A program made the translations under genes and the position numbers. This document shows, piece after piece, positions 9,438 through 20,622 of a stretch of 64,000 nucleotides of DNA. This DNA comes from an uncultured Acidimicrobiales bacterium (GTDB lineage Bacteria > Actinomycetota > Acidimicrobiia > Acidimicrobiales > Bin134): positions 1,837,954-1,901,953 of the forward strand of contig OX638350.1 in assembly GCA_951813325.1 (NCBI GenBank). Direction: 5' to 3'. The notes beneath the pieces were generated by a model. The model had not been told where the DNA came from. It did no database searches and saw nothing but the letters and a program-made list of their open reading frames with translations. Numbering within the stretch: position 1 is the stretch's first letter; every line of letters begins with the position of its first letter.

Positions 9438-10739
9438 ATGAGCGGCCCCTCTCGGGTTCGCTTTGCCTGGCACCGCTCCGCGGTCAGGGTGTTGACCACC
9501 GTGGTGGCCACGGCGACGGCCATGGTGGCGGTGTCCACCATGGTGTATCTGGCCTCCGGCGAGATACACCGGGTGGACGACGCGCTGTTCGAGTCGGTGG
9601 CCGGGTTCACCACCACCTCGCTCACCGTGGTGGACCCTGAGGCGCTGCCGACGTGGCTGTTGTGGTGGCGGTCCCTCACCCAGTGGGTGGGGGGCGCGGG
9701 CGCATTGGCGTTCGCCTTGGTAGTGGTGCCCACTTTCGGGGGCCAGCGGCGCCTCAGCGAGGTGGCCGAGGGCCGGGGGCGGCGGGCAGTGCTGGCGAGC
9801 AGATGGTCGAACACCGCCTTTCGGGTGCTGCTGGCCTATGGGGGTCTGACCATGGTGGTGATTGCGGCCTACGCAGCAGCCGGCATGGGCCTATTCGACG
9901 CGGCCACGTTCGGGCTCAGCACTGCGTCCACCGGCGGGTTCTCCAACTATCGGGACTCGTTCGCCCACTTCGACTCGGCAGCCATCGAGTGGACAGGCGC
10001 GGTGGCCATGGGCCTGGCCGGGGTGTCGGTGGCGGCTCTGGTGTGGATGGTGCGGGGGCAGGTGCAGGCGCTGTGGAGGTCGACCGAGCTGAAGTTCTAC
10101 GCCGGGCTGATACTGGTATCGACGGCGCTGGTATCGGCTTGGACCTGGCAGGACGCCGACGGGGGAGCAGAGGCGATTCGGCATTCGCTCTTCACCGTCA
10201 CCTCGTCGATCAGCACCACGGGCTTTCGGGTCACCGACTGGGGCGACTGGATTCCGGCCCCCCAGACCCTGCTGTTGCTGCTCATCGGGATGGGGTCGAT
10301 GGCCGGATCGGCGGGGGGCGGTTTCCGGGTGCTGCGGGTGATCGAGATCTTGGGCATCGTGCGGCGGGAGCTGGTGTTGCAGCTCCATCCCCGGGCGGTG
10401 GTGAAGGTGAAGGTGTCGGGGGTGGCGGCTTCGGAGGCGTCGCTCACCAGGGTTCACAACTTCCAGATCCTGTGGGTGCTGGCCGCCGCGCTGGGGGTGT
10501 TCGGCATCGCCGCGCTGGGCAGCGACCTGCTCACCGCAGTTTCGGGGTCGATCTCCGCGTTGGCCACCGCTGGGACCGGGTTGGGCGAGTTGTCCGGATT
10601 CGCCGATGCCAACGTGTTGGCCGCCCCGGCCCGGGCGGTGCTGATGGCGCTTATGTTCCTAGGACGGCTGTCGATCTACCCGGTGGTTGTGGTTGTCGGC
10701 TGGGGAGTGGGCGAGCTTCAGCGGATGAGGCTCCGATGA
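9438..10739 (+). CDS. TrkH-family cation channel subunit with a variant first selectivity loop
   Basis: A 433-residue polytopic protein with four M1-P-M2 repeats of the TrkH/KtrB/HKT superfamily. The four pore loops read AGFTTTSLT (P1, around 55-63), STASTGGFSNY (P2), SSISTTGFRVTDW (P3) and ALATAGTGLGEL (P4). In P1 the usual filter glycine (TTTG) is replaced by serine at residue 61; in plant HKT transporters the same change is tied to Na+ permeation. At 433 residues it is closer to KtrB than to E. coli TrkH (483). A GAGGATGAG ribosome site precedes the ATG. It lies between trkA and a second, canonical trkH, with spacing 7 and 13 bp, so all three are co-transcribed. Confidence 0.9.
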   Translation: MSGPSRVRFAWHRSAVRVLTTVVATATAMVAVSTMVYLASGEIHRVDDALFESVAGFTTTSLTVVDPEALPTWLLWWRSLTQWVGGAGALAFALVVVPTFGGQRRLSEVAEGRGRRAVLASRWSNTAFRVLLAYGGLTMVVIAAYAAAGMGLFDAATFGLSTASTGGFSNYRDSFAHFDSAAIEWTGAVAMGLAGVSVAALVWMVRGQVQALWRSTELKFYAGLILVSTALVSAWTWQDADGGAEAIRHSLFTVTSSISTTGFRVTDWGDWIPAPQTLLLLLIGMGSMAGSAGGGFRVLRVIEILGIVRRELVLQLHPRAVVKVKVSGVAASEASLTRVHNFQILWVLAAALGVFGIAALGSDLLTAVSGSISALATAGTGLGELSGFADANVLAAPARAVLMALMFLGRLSIYPVVVVVGWGVGELQRMRLR

Positions 10740-10752
10740 AGATGGCACGGCC

Positions 10753-12324
10753 GTGACCGCGGCGATGGCCAGAGCCCGAGCCGCCGTGAAGCGGGCTGGG
10801 GGCCGGACTCTGTCCGCCGGCCGGTGGAAGGTGACCAGCCGAGTGGGTTTCGTGGTGGGGTTGGGGCTTTTGTTCCTGGTGCCGGGGATGCTGTTGGCCA
10901 CCTTGGTGGAGTGGGGCTCGTCGACGTCGGACAACGAGGTGGCCCTCGGCCTGGGGGCGCTGGTCACTCTGGCCGCGGGCGCCCTTTTGGTGACCTTCAC
11001 CCACCTCGACGAGGACATGCCGCCCGCGTCGGTGTTCGCCGCGGTGGCCTGGACGTGGATCGGCTCGTCGTTGGCCGGAGCGCTGCCGCTGTGGTTCTCC
11101 GGCGAGCTGGGCAGCTTCGACAACGCCCTGTTCGAGTCGGTGTCGGGCTACACCGCCACCGGCTCCACCGTGCTCAGCCCCATCGAGGGAGTGGGCCGGG
11201 GCGTGCTCATGTGGCGCCAGATCATCCAGTGGTACGGCGGGATGGGCATGGTGGTGCTGGCCGTGACCATCCTCCCGTTTCTGGGCGTGGGCGGGCTGAG
11301 CCTCATCACCGCGGAGGCCCCCGGCCCCACCTCCGACCGGCTGGCCCCCCGGGTGAGCTCCACGGCCCGGCGGCTGTGGGCGCTGTACGGCGGCATCACC
11401 GCGGCGGTGGCCGTCGCCCTGATGATCGCCGGGCTCAGCCTGTACGACGCGGTGGCCCACGCCTTCACCACCGCCAGCACCGGCGGCTTCTCGCCCTATG
11501 ACCACTCCATCGGCCATTTCGACAGCGTGGGCGTGGAGGCGGTGATCATCGTGGGAATGCTGGTGTGCGGGGCCAGCTTCACGCTTCACTGGCGGGCGGT
11601 ATCGGGCAATCCCCGGGCCTACGGGCAATCGTCGGAGTTCCGGATGTACCTGCTGGTGATCCTGGTGGCCGCGACCCTCACCACCGTGCTGAATTGGCTC
11701 TACGACATCTCTGATCTCGCCAACAGCGTCCGCAACGGGATCTTCAACGCGGCCACCCTGGGCACCAGCACCGGTTACGGCAACGCCTCGGGAGCCAATC
11801 CGGGGGGCGACTTCGCCATGTGGACACCGGGGGCGCAGGCCCTGCTCTTGCCTCTCATGGTGATGGGGGGGATGACCGGGAGCACCGCCGGGGGGCTCAA
11901 GGTGCTGCGGGCCCAGGTGATGGCCAAGTACATGCGCGTCGGGCTGCTCCGGGTGAAGCATCCTCAGGTGGTGGCCAGGGTGAAGCTGGGACGCGCGGCA
12001 CTGACCGAGCCAGTGCTCCAGAGGGTGGCCGGGCTGGTGGCCCTGTACGCGTTCACCGCGTTCGCCGGCGCCATTGTGCTGTCGATGATGGGCCAAGACC
12101 TGATCACGTCGTCGTCGGGGACGATCAGCGCCCTGGGCAACATGGGCCCGGCTCTGGGCGACGCCGGCCCCACCTCCAACTTCTTGGTGTTCACCCGACC
12201 GGCCCGTGCGGTGCTGATGTCACTCATGCTCATCGGCCGCCTGGAGTTCTTCGCGGTGTTCTTGGTGGTGGTGGCCGCCTACGAGCGGGGCCGCCGGGCC
12301 ACCAGGGTCAGGCTGCGGCGCTGA
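10753..12324 (+). CDS. trkH: TrkH-family potassium uptake protein
   Basis: A 523-residue membrane channel subunit. Pore loops are SGYTATGST (P1, filter Gly137), TTASTGGFSPY (P2), LGTSTGYGNASG (P3) and SALGNMGPALG (P4); each retains the filter glycine, so ordinary K+ selectivity is expected. The N terminus (about 30 residues) is basic and cytosolic before the first helix. It follows the first TrkH by 13 bp with a GTG start. Its last 17 bp overlap the convergent M18 aminopeptidase gene. It probably pairs with the TrkA encoded upstream; whether the two TrkH proteins form homo- or heterodimers is unknown. Confidence 0.93.
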   Translation: MTAAMARARAAVKRAGGRTLSAGRWKVTSRVGFVVGLGLLFLVPGMLLATLVEWGSSTSDNEVALGLGALVTLAAGALLVTFTHLDEDMPPASVFAAVAWTWIGSSLAGALPLWFSGELGSFDNALFESVSGYTATGSTVLSPIEGVGRGVLMWRQIIQWYGGMGMVVLAVTILPFLGVGGLSLITAEAPGPTSDRLAPRVSSTARRLWALYGGITAAVAVALMIAGLSLYDAVAHAFTTASTGGFSPYDHSIGHFDSVGVEAVIIVGMLVCGASFTLHWRAVSGNPRAYGQSSEFRMYLLVILVAATLTTVLNWLYDISDLANSVRNGIFNAATLGTSTGYGNASGANPGGDFAMWTPGAQALLLPLMVMGGMTGSTAGGLKVLRAQVMAKYMRVGLLRVKHPQVVARVKLGRAALTEPVLQRVAGLVALYAFTAFAGAIVLSMMGQDLITSSSGTISALGNMGPALGDAGPTSNFLVFTRPARAVLMSLMLIGRLEFFAVFLVVVAAYERGRRATRVRLRR

Positions 12325-13570
12325 GGAAGGCGCTGAGTGCCAAGGCGAGGTCGAGCGGGTCGTGGACGCCGCACATCTCGCGGGCAGAGTGCATGGAGAG
12401 CTGGGGGATGCCGACGTCGACGGTGGTGACCCCGGTGGTGGCGGCGGCGAACGGGCCGATGGTCGAGCCGCAGGGCATGTCGCTGCGGTGGACGTACACC
12501 TGGTGGCCCACCCCGGCCCGCTCGCAGGCGGCGGCGAAGGCGGCCTCGCCCACCGCGTCGGTGGCATAGCGCAGGTTGGCGTTGCGCTTGATCACCGGGC
12601 CCTCGCCCAGCGCGATGGGGTGGTCGGGCTCGTGGCGCTCGGGATAGTTGGGATGGGTGGCGTGGGCCCCGTCGGCCGACGCGCACAGCGACCGGGCCAA
12701 TGCGGGGTGCAGCGCCTCGCGGCCGCCGGCGATGCGCTCCAACACGGTGGGCAACAAGGTGGAGGAGGCGCCCTGGGCCGATGTGCTGCCCACCTCCTCA
12801 TGGTCGAACAGGCACAACACCGCGCTGGGGATGGCATCGGCCGGGGCATCGATCAGGGCTTGGAGGCCGGCCCAGCACGACACCTGGTTGTCGATCCGGG
12901 GAGCGAAGAGGAACTCGCCGTCGATGCCGCCGATCGCGGGGGGAGCGAGGTCGTGGAGCATGGCATCCCAGGCCAGAACCTCCTCGGCTCTCACCCCGGC
13001 GGCCTCCGCGGCCACCGCGGCGAACTCGCCGGGGGTGCGCAGCCCCAGCCCCCACACCGGGGTCAGGTGGGTCTGGGGGTTGAGTAGCAGGCCATTTTGG
13101 TTCACGTCCCGGTCGAGGTGGATGGCGAGTTGGGGCACCCGGAGCACAGCCCGGTCGATGCAGAACAGCCGGGGGCCCGACGGGGTGGCCACCCGGCCGG
13201 CCACCCCCAGGTCGCGGTCTAGCCAGCTGTTGAGCAGCACGCCGCCATACACCTCTACTCCCAGCTGGCGGTAGCGGGCCGCGCCGGTGTCGGGCTGGGG
13301 GGTGACCCGCAAGTTGGGGCTGTCGGTGTGGGCGCCGATGATTCGGAAACCCTGGTCGCAGGAGCGGTGCCGCCAGGCCACCAGGCTCCCGCCCCGGCGC
13401 ACGAAACGGCTCCCAGCGGCGTCGGGCCAGCTGTCGGCCTCATTCATCTGGGCGAATCCGACAGCTTCCAGCGCAGCGGCCGCCCGATCTACCACATGGA
13501 ACGGCGTCGGACAGGCGTCGATGCCGGCGGCCAGCCCCTCGATGAAATCGTTTTGGGCGTCTTCAGTCAC
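12308..13570 (-). CDS. apeB: M18 family aminopeptidase (aspartyl aminopeptidase type)
   Basis: A 420-residue zinc metallopeptidase that removes N-terminal, often acidic, residues from peptides in the cytosol. Metal ligands and catalytic residues are visible: GAHTDSPNLR (first His/Asp pair), FAPRIDNQ (bridging Asp), CLFDHEEVGS (Glu-Glu), and the C-terminal MHSAREMCG histidine. These occur in the order typical for M18 (usual length 420-440). The GTG start has no strong ribosome site. It is convergent with trkH (17-bp overlap) and divergent from gltB. Confidence 0.92.
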   Translation of the reverse strand: MTEDAQNDFIEGLAAGIDACPTPFHVVDRAAAALEAVGFAQMNEADSWPDAAGSRFVRRGGSLVAWRHRSCDQGFRIIGAHTDSPNLRVTPQPDTGAARYRQLGVEVYGGVLLNSWLDRDLGVAGRVATPSGPRLFCIDRAVLRVPQLAIHLDRDVNQNGLLLNPQTHLTPVWGLGLRTPGEFAAVAAEAAGVRAEEVLAWDAMLHDLAPPAIGGIDGEFLFAPRIDNQVSCWAGLQALIDAPADAIPSAVLCLFDHEEVGSTSAQGASSTLLPTVLERIAGGREALHPALARSLCASADGAHATHPNYPERHEPDHPIALGEGPVIKRNANLRYATDAVGEAAFAAACERAGVGHQVYVHRSDMPCGSTIGPFAAATTGVTTVDVGIPQLSMHSAREMCGVHDPLDLALALSAFLSAAA

Positions 13571-13642
13571 TCAAGCCCCATCCTCAACAAGCGAATCCAC
13601 CCTGCAATCATGCCCGTCGGCCCCCCGCGGCACGAAACGGAC

Positions 13643-13673
13643 TTGGAAGGCCGTCGGCTTTGAGCGGTAAAAT
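13643..13673 (+). promoter_or_regulatory. Probable gltBD promoter
   Basis: TTGGAA (13643-13648) and TAAAAT (13668-13673) are separated by 19 bp. They lie about 75 bp before the gltB ATG, in the apeB/gltB divergent gap. The -10 is strong; the spacing is a little long. Confidence 0.4.
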
Positions 13674-13750
13674 TGGTGCCCTGCCGCTGGCCAATGTCGT
13701 TTAGTGGTCGGTCGCAAAGCGCGCACCGCGAACACTCTGGAAAGGACGCG

Positions 13751-16700
13751 ATGAGGAACCGGCCGCAGATGCCTGATCTGCCATCTCCCCAGGGTCTCTA
13801 CGACCCTCGCAACGAGCACGACGGCTGCGGTGTCGGGTTTCTGGTGGATCTGAAAGGCCGGCCGCGCCACGACATCGTGTCAGTGGGCTACGGCGCTCTG
13901 TGCAATCTCCAGCACCGGGGAGCGCTGGGCGCGGAGGTGAACACCGGCGACGGCGCCGGGCTTTTGATCCAAGTGCCCGACGACTACTACCGCCAGGTGT
14001 GCGGCTTTGAATTGCCCCCCGCCGGTCAGTACGCCACTGGCATCGGCTTTCTGCCCGACACCCCCGAGGCCGCAGTCCACGCCCGGATCGCCATGGACGC
14101 CATCGCCCAACAGGAGGGGCTGACCCCGCTGGGGTGGCGGGAGGTGCCCACCTGTCCCGACCGGCTGGGAACGGGCGCGCTGGCCACCATGCCGTCGTTC
14201 TGGCAGCCGTTCTACTCGGGCGAGGGCCTCGACGGCGATGCTTTGATGCGGCGGGCCTACATCGTGCGGGTGCGGATCCGCAACGAGGTGACCTACGAGA
14301 CCGACGACCAGGCCGACGCCGGCGCATTGGGGTCGAAGACCCGCAAGCTGACCTACGGCTACTTCGCCAGCCTGTCGAACCGGACGATCGTCTACAAGGG
14401 GATGCTCACCACGCCCCAGCTCGGCGAGTTCTACCCCGATTTGAGCGACACCCGGGTGACCAGCGCCCTGGCCATGATCCACTCCCGGTTCTCCACCAAC
14501 ACCTTCCCATCGTGGTCGCTGGCCCATCCCTACCGGTTCATCTCCCACAACGGCGAGATCAACACCGTGCAGGGCAACCGCAACTGGATGCGGACCCGAG
14601 AGGCCCTTTTGGGCTCGCCCCATCTGCCCGGCGACTTGGACCGGCTGTTCCCGGTGTGCGCCGAGGGGGTGAGCGACACCGCCAGCTTCGACCAGGTGCT
14701 GGAGCTCTTGTACATGGGCGGCTACTCGCTGCCCCAGGCGGTTCTGATGATGATCCCCGAGCCGTGGGAGAACCACGAGTCGATGGCGCCGGAGCTGCGG
14801 GCCTTCTACCGCTACAACGCCTCGCTCATGGAGCCCTGGGACGGACCGGCCGACATCGTGTTCAGCGACGGCACCCTGATCGGCGCGGTGCTCGACCGCA
14901 ACGGCCTGCGGCCCTCCCGCTACTGGGTGACCGAGGACGACCTGGTGATCATGGCCTCTGAGGTAGGGGTGATGGAGGTCGACCCGGGCGCCATCGTGGA
15001 AAAGGGCCGCTTGCAGCCCGGCCGCATGTTCTTGATCGACACCTCCGAGGGGCGCATCGTGCGCGACGCCGAGATCAAGCAGAAGCTGGCCTCGGCCCGT
15101 CCCTACGCCGATTGGCTGGCCGAGAACCAGGTGGACTTGGACGATCTGGCCAAGCGCCCACTGCCGGAGTCGGATGACACCCCGCTGGTGGTCCGCCAGC
15201 AGATGTTCGGCTACACCCACGAGGAGCTGAAGCTGCTGTTGGCCCCCATGGCCCGCGACGGCAAAGAGGCCCTGGGCTCGATGGGCACCGACTCGCCGGT
15301 GGCGGTTCTGTCGAACCGCTCCCGGCTGCTCTACGACTATTTCCAGCAGCTCTTCGCCCAGGTGACCAACCCGCCGCTGGACGCCATTCGGGAGGAGATC
15401 ATCACCGCCACCTGCGGCTGGCTCGGTCCCGAGGGCAACCTTTTGGACCCCCAGCCCGAGTCGTGCCGCCAGATCTTCACCTCCCACCCGGTGATCACCG
15501 ACCAGCAGCTGGCCAACCTGGTGGAGGTGGACGGCCGCGGCGGCCACAACCACTGGTCTACCGAGGTGGTCCCCTGCCTGTACGCGGTGGAAGACGGCGG
15601 GCCAGGGCTGCGCCTGGCCATCCAGCGCATCCGCGAGCAGGTGAGCCGGGCCATTGACGCGGGCAAGAACATCATCGTGCTGTCGGATCGCGGGGCCGGC
15701 CCCCATTCGGCGCCGGTCCCGTCGCTCTTGGCCACCGCCGCGGTGCACCACCATCTCATCAGGGAGAAGACCCGGACCCGAGTGGGGCTGGTGGTGGAGA
15801 CCGGCGACGCCCGCGAGGTGCACCACATCTGCTTGCTGTTGGCCTACGGGGCCACCGCCGTCAACCCGTATCTGGCGTTCGAGACCATCGACCAGATGAT
15901 CGACGAGGGGCTGTGCGGCTTCTCGCCCGGCCACGACAAGGCCCTCGCCCACCGCAACTACATCAAGGCCTGCGACAAGGGCGTGCTCAAGGTGATGTCC
16001 AAGATGGGCATCTCCACGGTGAAGTCGTATGTGGGAGCGCAGATCTTCGAGGCCATCGGCCTGGGACACCCCATAGTCCAGGAGTGCTTCACCGGCACCG
16101 TCAGCCGCCTCGGCGGCATCGGCTTCCCGCAACTGGCCGAGGAGGTGAGGCTGCGGCATCGCATCGCCTTTCCCGAGAACCCCGACGAGCGGGCCCACCG
16201 CACCCTGGAAGGGGGAGGGGAGTACCAGTGGCGGCGAGAGGGGGAGTATCACCTGTTCAACCCCGAGACGGTGTTCAAGCTCCAGCACGCCACCCGTGAG
16301 GGCCGCTACGACATCTTCAAGCAGTACACCGAGCGGGTGGACACCCAGTCGGAGCGCCTGGCCACCCTGAGGGGGCTGTTCCGGTTCCGCACCGGGGTGA
16401 GGGAGCCGATTCCCATCGAGGAGGTGGAGCCGGTGTCCAGCATCGTCACCCGGTTCTCAACCGGCGCCATGTCGTACGGATCGATATCGGCCGAGGCCCA
16501 CGAGACTCTGGCCATCGCCATGAACCGCATCGGCGGCAAGTCGAACACCGGCGAGGGGGGCGAGGATCCCCGTCGCTACGGGCCCGACCCCAACGGCGAT
16601 TTGCGCCGTTCGGCCATCAAGCAGACCGCCTCGGGGCGCTTCGGGGTGACCAGCGAGTATCTGGTGAACGGCGACGACATCCAGATCAAGATGGCCCAAG

Positions 16701-18370
16701 GGGCCAAGCCGGGCGAGGGCGGCCAGCTGCCGGGCCACAAGGTGTGGCCATGGATCGCCGAGGTGCGCTATTCCACCCCCGGGGTGGGGCTGATCTCACC
16801 GCCGCCCCACCACGACATCTACTCCATCGAGGACTTGGCCCAGCTCATCCACGACCTGAAGAACGCCAACCCCAACGCCCGCGTCCACGTGAAGCTGGTG
16901 TCGGAGCTGGGGGTGGGCACGGTGGCGGCCGGGGTGTCCAAGGCCCACGCCGATGTGGTGCTCATCTCGGGCCACGACGGCGGCACCGGCGCCTCGCCGC
17001 TCACGTCCATCAAGCATGCGGGCACCCCGTGGGAGCTGGGCTTGGCCGAGACCCAGCAGACGCTGCTGTTGAACCGGCTGAGGGACCGCATCGTGGTGCA
17101 GACTGACGGCCAGCTCAAGACCGGCCGCGACGTGATGATCGCCGCGCTGTTGGGCGCCGAGGAGTTCGGGTTCGCCACCGCGCCCCTGGTGGTGATGGGG
17201 TGCGTGATGATGCGGGTGTGCCATCTGGACACCTGCCCGGTGGGGGTGGCCACCCAGGATCCCGCGCTGCGCGAGAAGTTCACCGGCCAGCCCGAATTCG
17301 TCATCAACTTCATGGAGTACATCGCCGAGGAGGTGCGCGAGATCCTGGCCCAGCTCGGCTTCCGCACCCTGGCCGAGGCCGTCGGATATGTGGAGTGCTT
17401 GGATGTGAGCGATGCGGTGGACCACTGGAAGGCGTCGGGGCTCGACCTGTCGCCCATCTTGTACGCCCCCGACATCGAACCCGACGCCGACCGGCACTGC
17501 ACCCAGTCCCAGGACCACGGCCTGGACCGGGCGCTCGACCAGCAGCTCATAGCCCTGGCCGGATCGGCGCTGGAGGACGGCCACACCGTGGAAATCGAAC
17601 TGCCCATAAGCAACGTGAACCGCACGGTGGGCACCATGCTCGGCTTCAACGTGACTTCGAGGTGGGGCTCCGACGGCCTGCCCGACGACACCATCCGCAT
17701 CAACTTCACCGGGTCGGCGGGCAACAGTTTCGGGGCATTTTTGCCCCGGGGCATCACCATGAGGCTCGCCGGCGACGCCAACGACTACGTGGGCAAGGGC
17801 CTGTCGGGCGGGAGAATCATCGTGACTACCCACCCGGAGGCCCGGTTCGCGGCCGAGGAGAACGTTATCGCCGGCAACGTGATCGGCTACGGCGCCACGA
17901 GCGGCGAGCTGTTCTTGCGGGGGCTCGTGGGGGAGCGGTTCTGCGTCCGCAACTCCGGGGCCGTCGCGGTGGTGGAGGGAGTGGGCGACCACGGCTGCGA
18001 ATACATGACCGGCGGGCGGGCTGTGGTGCTCGGACCCGCCGGCCGGAACTTCGGCGCGGGGATGTCGGGCGGCGTCGCCTATGTGTACGACCCCGACGGC
18101 GTGTTCCCCGCCAAGGTGAATCCCGAAATGGTGGACATCGAGACGCTGGACGATGGCGACCGGGAGTGGCTGCGGGACAGGATCAGCCAGCACATGGTGA
18201 ACACCGGCTCGGCGGTGGCCGAGCGGATCCTGGCCAACTGGGCCACTGAGGCCGACCGGTTCATCAAGGTGATGCCCAAGGACTACAAGCGCGTGCTGAG
18301 TGCGCTGGCCGAGGCCGAGCGGACCGGTACCGACGCCGAAGCAGCCATCATGGCGGCCGCCCATGGGTGA
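13751..18370 (+). CDS. gltB: Glutamate synthase, large (alpha) subunit
   Basis: A 1539-residue cytosolic enzyme that, with GltD, converts glutamine plus 2-oxoglutarate to two glutamates. Domains in order are a class II glutamine amidotransferase (1-430; catalytic Cys26 in HDGCGVGF, after a 25-residue propeptide that must be removed), a central domain, an FMN-binding synthase domain (about 850-1250, with [11 protein letters not shown]), a 3Fe-4S site ([15 protein letters not shown]) and the C-terminal beta-helix GXGXG domain (about 1290-1500). I start at the ATG at 13751, which has GGAAAGGA just upstream; the longer frame has no homology. Length is typical (about 1500). It overlaps gltD by 8 bp. 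Confidence 0.97.
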   Translation: MRNRPQMPDLPSPQGLYDPRNEHDGCGVGFLVDLKGRPRHDIVSVGYGALCNLQHRGALGAEVNTGDGAGLLIQVPDDYYRQVCGFELPPAGQYATGIGFLPDTPEAAVHARIAMDAIAQQEGLTPLGWREVPTCPDRLGTGALATMPSFWQPFYSGEGLDGDALMRRAYIVRVRIRNEVTYETDDQADAGALGSKTRKLTYGYFASLSNRTIVYKGMLTTPQLGEFYPDLSDTRVTSALAMIHSRFSTNTFPSWSLAHPYRFISHNGEINTVQGNRNWMRTREALLGSPHLPGDLDRLFPVCAEGVSDTASFDQVLELLYMGGYSLPQAVLMMIPEPWENHESMAPELRAFYRYNASLMEPWDGPADIVFSDGTLIGAVLDRNGLRPSRYWVTEDDLVIMASEVGVMEVDPGAIVEKGRLQPGRMFLIDTSEGRIVRDAEIKQKLASARPYADWLAENQVDLDDLAKRPLPESDDTPLVVRQQMFGYTHEELKLLLAPMARDGKEALGSMGTDSPVAVLSNRSRLLYDYFQQLFAQVTNPPLDAIREEIITATCGWLGPEGNLLDPQPESCRQIFTSHPVITDQQLANLVEVDGRGGHNHWSTEVVPCLYAVEDGGPGLRLAIQRIREQVSRAIDAGKNIIVLSDRGAGPHSAPVPSLLATAAVHHHLIREKTRTRVGLVVETGDAREVHHICLLLAYGATAVNPYLAFETIDQMIDEGLCGFSPGHDKALAHRNYIKACDKGVLKVMSKMGISTVKSYVGAQIFEAIGLGHPIVQECFTGTVSRLGGIGFPQLAEEVRLRHRIAFPENPDERAHRTLEGGGEYQWRREGEYHLFNPETVFKLQHATREGRYDIFKQYTERVDTQSERLATLRGLFRFRTGVREPIPIEEVEPVSSIVTRFSTGAMSYGSISAEAHETLAIAMNRIGGKSNTGEGGEDPRRYGPDPNGDLRRSAIKQTASGRFGVTSEYLVNGDDIQIKMAQGAKPGEGGQLPGHKVWPWIAEVRYSTPGVGLISPPPHHDIYSIEDLAQLIHDLKNANPNARVHVKLVSELGVGTVAAGVSKAHADVVLISGHDGGTGASPLTSIKHAGTPWELGLAETQQTLLLNRLRDRIVVQTDGQLKTGRDVMIAALLGAEEFGFATAPLVVMGCVMMRVCHLDTCPVGVATQDPALREKFTGQPEFVINFMEYIAEEVREILAQLGFRTLAEAVGYVECLDVSDAVDHWKASGLDLSPILYAPDIEPDADRHCTQSQDHGLDRALDQQLIALAGSALEDGHTVEIELPISNVNRTVGTMLGFNVTSRWGSDGLPDDTIRINFTGSAGNSFGAFLPRGITMRLAGDANDYVGKGLSGGRIIVTTHPEARFAAEENVIAGNVIGYGATSGELFLRGLVGERFCVRNSGAVAVVEGVGDHGCEYMTGGRAVVLGPAGRNFGAGMSGGVAYVYDPDGVFPAKVNPEMVDIETLDDGDREWLRDRISQHMVNTGSAVAERILANWATEADRFIKVMPKDYKRVLSALAEAERTGTDAEAAIMAAAHG

Positions 18371-19823
18371 TATCCGGGGGTTCATGAAGCACGGCCGGCA
18401 TCTGCCGGCGCGCCGAGCCGTGCCAGTGCGGATCAAGGACTGGCACGAGGTCTACAAGGACTTCGACGCCCAGTCGGTGCGCACCCAGGCGTCGCGCTGC
18501 ATGGACTGCGGCATCCCGTTCTGCAACAACGGCTGCCCGTTGGGCAACCTGATCCCCGACTGGAACGACCTCGTGTACCGGAACCACTGGCGGGAGGCCA
18601 TCGAGCGGCTGCACGCCACCAACAACTTCCCCGAGTTCACCGGGCGGCTGTGCCCTGCGCCGTGCGAGGCGGCTTGCGTGCTGGGCATCAACGAGGACCC
18701 GGTGACCATCAAGCAGGTCGAGGTGGAGATTGTGGACCGGGCATGGGAGGAGGGGTGGATCACCCCGGTGGTGTGCAGCACCCGCACCGGCAAATCGGTG
18801 GCGGTGGTGGGATCGGGTCCAGCCGGGCTGGCCGCTGCCCAGCAGCTCACCCGGGCGGGCCACGACGTGGTGGTGTTCGAGCGGGCCAGCCGCCTCGGCG
18901 GGCTGCTGCGCTACGGCATCCCCGAGTTCAAGATGGAAAAGCGCCACCTCGACCGCCGCCTGGCCCAGATGGAGGCCGAGGGCACGGTGTTCAAGGCGGG
19001 GGTGAACGTGGGCGTCGACATCAGTGCGGCCGAGCTCACCGGGCAGCACGACGCGGTGGTGCTGGCCGGCGGAGCCACCCAGTGGCGGGACCTGCCCATA
19101 CCCGGCCGGGAGCTGGAGGGCGTCTATCAGGCGATGGAGTACTTGCCCCCGGCCAACCGGGTGCAAGAGGGCAGTTTGGATGAACACCCGTTCTCGGCCG
19201 CCGGCAAGCACGTGATCATCATCGGCGGGGGCGACACCGGCGCCGACTGCCTGGGTACGGCCCACCGCCACGGTGCGGCCTCCATCCATCAGTTCGAGAT
19301 CATGCCCCGGCCCCCTGATGAGCGGGCCGGCTCCACCCCGTGGCCGACGTGGCCGCTCATGTACCGATCGTCGTCGGCCCATGAAGAGGGCGGCACCCAG
19401 ATCTACGCCGTCAACACCGTGGAATTCATCGGGTCGGGCGGCAAAGTGGAGGCGCTGCGGACGGTGGGCGTGGAGCAGTCGTTCGAGGGCGGGCGCATGA
19501 GCTTCGACCCGATTGAGGGGACCGAGCGGGAGTTCCGAACCGACCTGGTGTTGTTGGCGCTCGGATTCACCGGCCCCGAGACCGGAGGCTTGGTCGACGA
19601 TCTCGGGGTGGAGATCACCGACCGGGGAAACGTGGCCCGCGACCACAACTGGACGAGCACCGTGCCCGGCGTATTCGTGGCCGGAGACATCGGCCGGGGC
19701 CAGAGCCTCATCGTGTGGGCCATCGCCGAAGGCCGGGCCTGCGCCGCCGCGGTGGATGAATACCTGACCGGAGACACCCTCCTGCCCGCGCCCCTCGCCC
19801 CCACCGCCCAGCAGCTTCGGTGA
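18363..19823 (+). CDS. gltD: Glutamate synthase, small (beta) subunit
   Basis: A 486-residue NADPH-dependent flavoprotein that supplies electrons to GltB. The N terminus holds cysteine clusters for two 4Fe-4S centres ([17 protein letters not shown] and [12 protein letters not shown]). FAD binds at [10 protein letters not shown] (around 150-160) and NADPH at [11 protein letters not shown] (around 293-303). The ATG overlaps the end of gltB, so the subunits are translationally coupled in a 1:1 arrangement. Length is that of the family (470-490). Confidence 0.97.
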   Translation: MGDIRGFMKHGRHLPARRAVPVRIKDWHEVYKDFDAQSVRTQASRCMDCGIPFCNNGCPLGNLIPDWNDLVYRNHWREAIERLHATNNFPEFTGRLCPAPCEAACVLGINEDPVTIKQVEVEIVDRAWEEGWITPVVCSTRTGKSVAVVGSGPAGLAAAQQLTRAGHDVVVFERASRLGGLLRYGIPEFKMEKRHLDRRLAQMEAEGTVFKAGVNVGVDISAAELTGQHDAVVLAGGATQWRDLPIPGRELEGVYQAMEYLPPANRVQEGSLDEHPFSAAGKHVIIIGGGDTGADCLGTAHRHGAASIHQFEIMPRPPDERAGSTPWPTWPLMYRSSSAHEEGGTQIYAVNTVEFIGSGGKVEALRTVGVEQSFEGGRMSFDPIEGTEREFRTDLVLLALGFTGPETGGLVDDLGVEITDRGNVARDHNWTSTVPGVFVAGDIGRGQSLIVWAIAEGRACAAAVDEYLTGDTLLPAPLAPTAQQLR

Positions 19824-19835
19824 CTGGGGGCCGGT

Positions 19836-20519
19836 CTAAAAGGGACGGGCGTCGAGAAAATCCAGGGCGGCGTCTATGAAGTCGAAGGACTTGGGGGTGG
19901 CGAAGTGGTCGACCCCCCGCAGGACTGCGAGGCGGGCGTCGGGAAGGGCCTCGACCAACTGGTCGGCGGGGTAGGCGAAGTCCTTGTCGCCCACCACCAC
20001 CAGCACGGGCACGGCGACGGCGGCCAGACAGGCCGTGTCGAAGGCGACGCGGCTGGCCATGAGGGCGGCCAGAGCCTCCCGATCGGCCTCGGGGTCGTCG
20101 GCCAGGGTGGAGAAGTGGAGGGCTTCGGGATTCTCGGGGTCGGGCTCGCCGGTGACTGCGTGGCGGATCATGCGGCTGTGGTTCTCATCGTGCTCGAACA
20201 GGTTCTTGCCCACTCCGGCCACCACCAGTTTGTGGAAGCGTTGCGGGGTCTGGGAGGCGATGGTCAACAGGGTGTAGGCCCCCAGCGAGAACCCGATGGC
20301 GTCGATGGGCTCTTCGGGGAGGTGATCGATCACGTGCTGTTCGAAGTTGTCGTAGCCCTCGGGATGGTGGGGCTTGGGGGCGGTGCCGTGGCCCATGAGA
20401 TCGACGCCGACCACCTCTCGGCCGGCGTCGGCCAGCAGATCGAACCAGGCGTTGTCCCTCCAGGTGCGCCGGGCCGATCCGGCCAATCCGTGCAGCAATA
20501 CAACAGCAGGTCCGCTCAC
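19836..20519 (-). CDS. Alpha/beta hydrolase
   Basis: A 227-residue alpha/beta-hydrolase with LLHGLAG at 8-14 (oxyanion loop), nucleophile elbow GFSLGA with Ser78, an Asp in VVGDKDFAYP and the catalytic His in GVDHFATP. No signal peptide or membrane segment. Length and motif spacing resemble short esterase or lipase-like family members; the substrate is unknown. The GTG start at 20519 has a TAGGGT -10 box six bases upstream. It converges with gltD. Confidence 0.83.
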   Translation of the reverse strand: MSGPAVVLLHGLAGSARRTWRDNAWFDLLADAGREVVGVDLMGHGTAPKPHHPEGYDNFEQHVIDHLPEEPIDAIGFSLGAYTLLTIASQTPQRFHKLVVAGVGKNLFEHDENHSRMIRHAVTGEPDPENPEALHFSTLADDPEADREALAALMASRVAFDTACLAAVAVPVLVVVGDKDFAYPADQLVEALPDARLAVLRGVDHFATPKSFDFIDAALDFLDARPF

Positions 20520-20525
20520 GGCGCC

Positions 20526-20531
20526 ACCCTA
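20526..20531 (-). promoter_or_regulatory. -10 element (TAGGGT), leaderless type, for the 19836-20519 hydrolase
   Basis: TANNNT hexamer ending 6 nt before the GTG at 20519. Confidence 0.45.
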
Positions 20532-20565
20532 CATAGGCCCGGTGGCAGAAGCGCGAAGCACCGTG

Positions 20566-20622
20566 GAAAAGCAGGCGGCCCCGAGTAGCCTCCCGGCCGA
20601 AACCGGTCGACTTCTCGGGGCC
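20566..20622 (-). terminator. Terminator-like hairpin with T-run
   Basis: Reading the - strand, a 9-bp stem CTCGGGGCC/GGCCCCGAG (arms 20614-20622 and 20577-20585) encloses an inner CCGG/CCGG stem and is followed by GCCTGCTTTT. It would end transcription coming from the 20946-21701 gene or from an RNA encoded in the gap. Confidence 0.5.

Noticed and set aside
13880..16288. 802-codon - strand frame opposite gltB
   Set aside because: Shadow of gltB; His/Gly/Val-rich composition and no family features.
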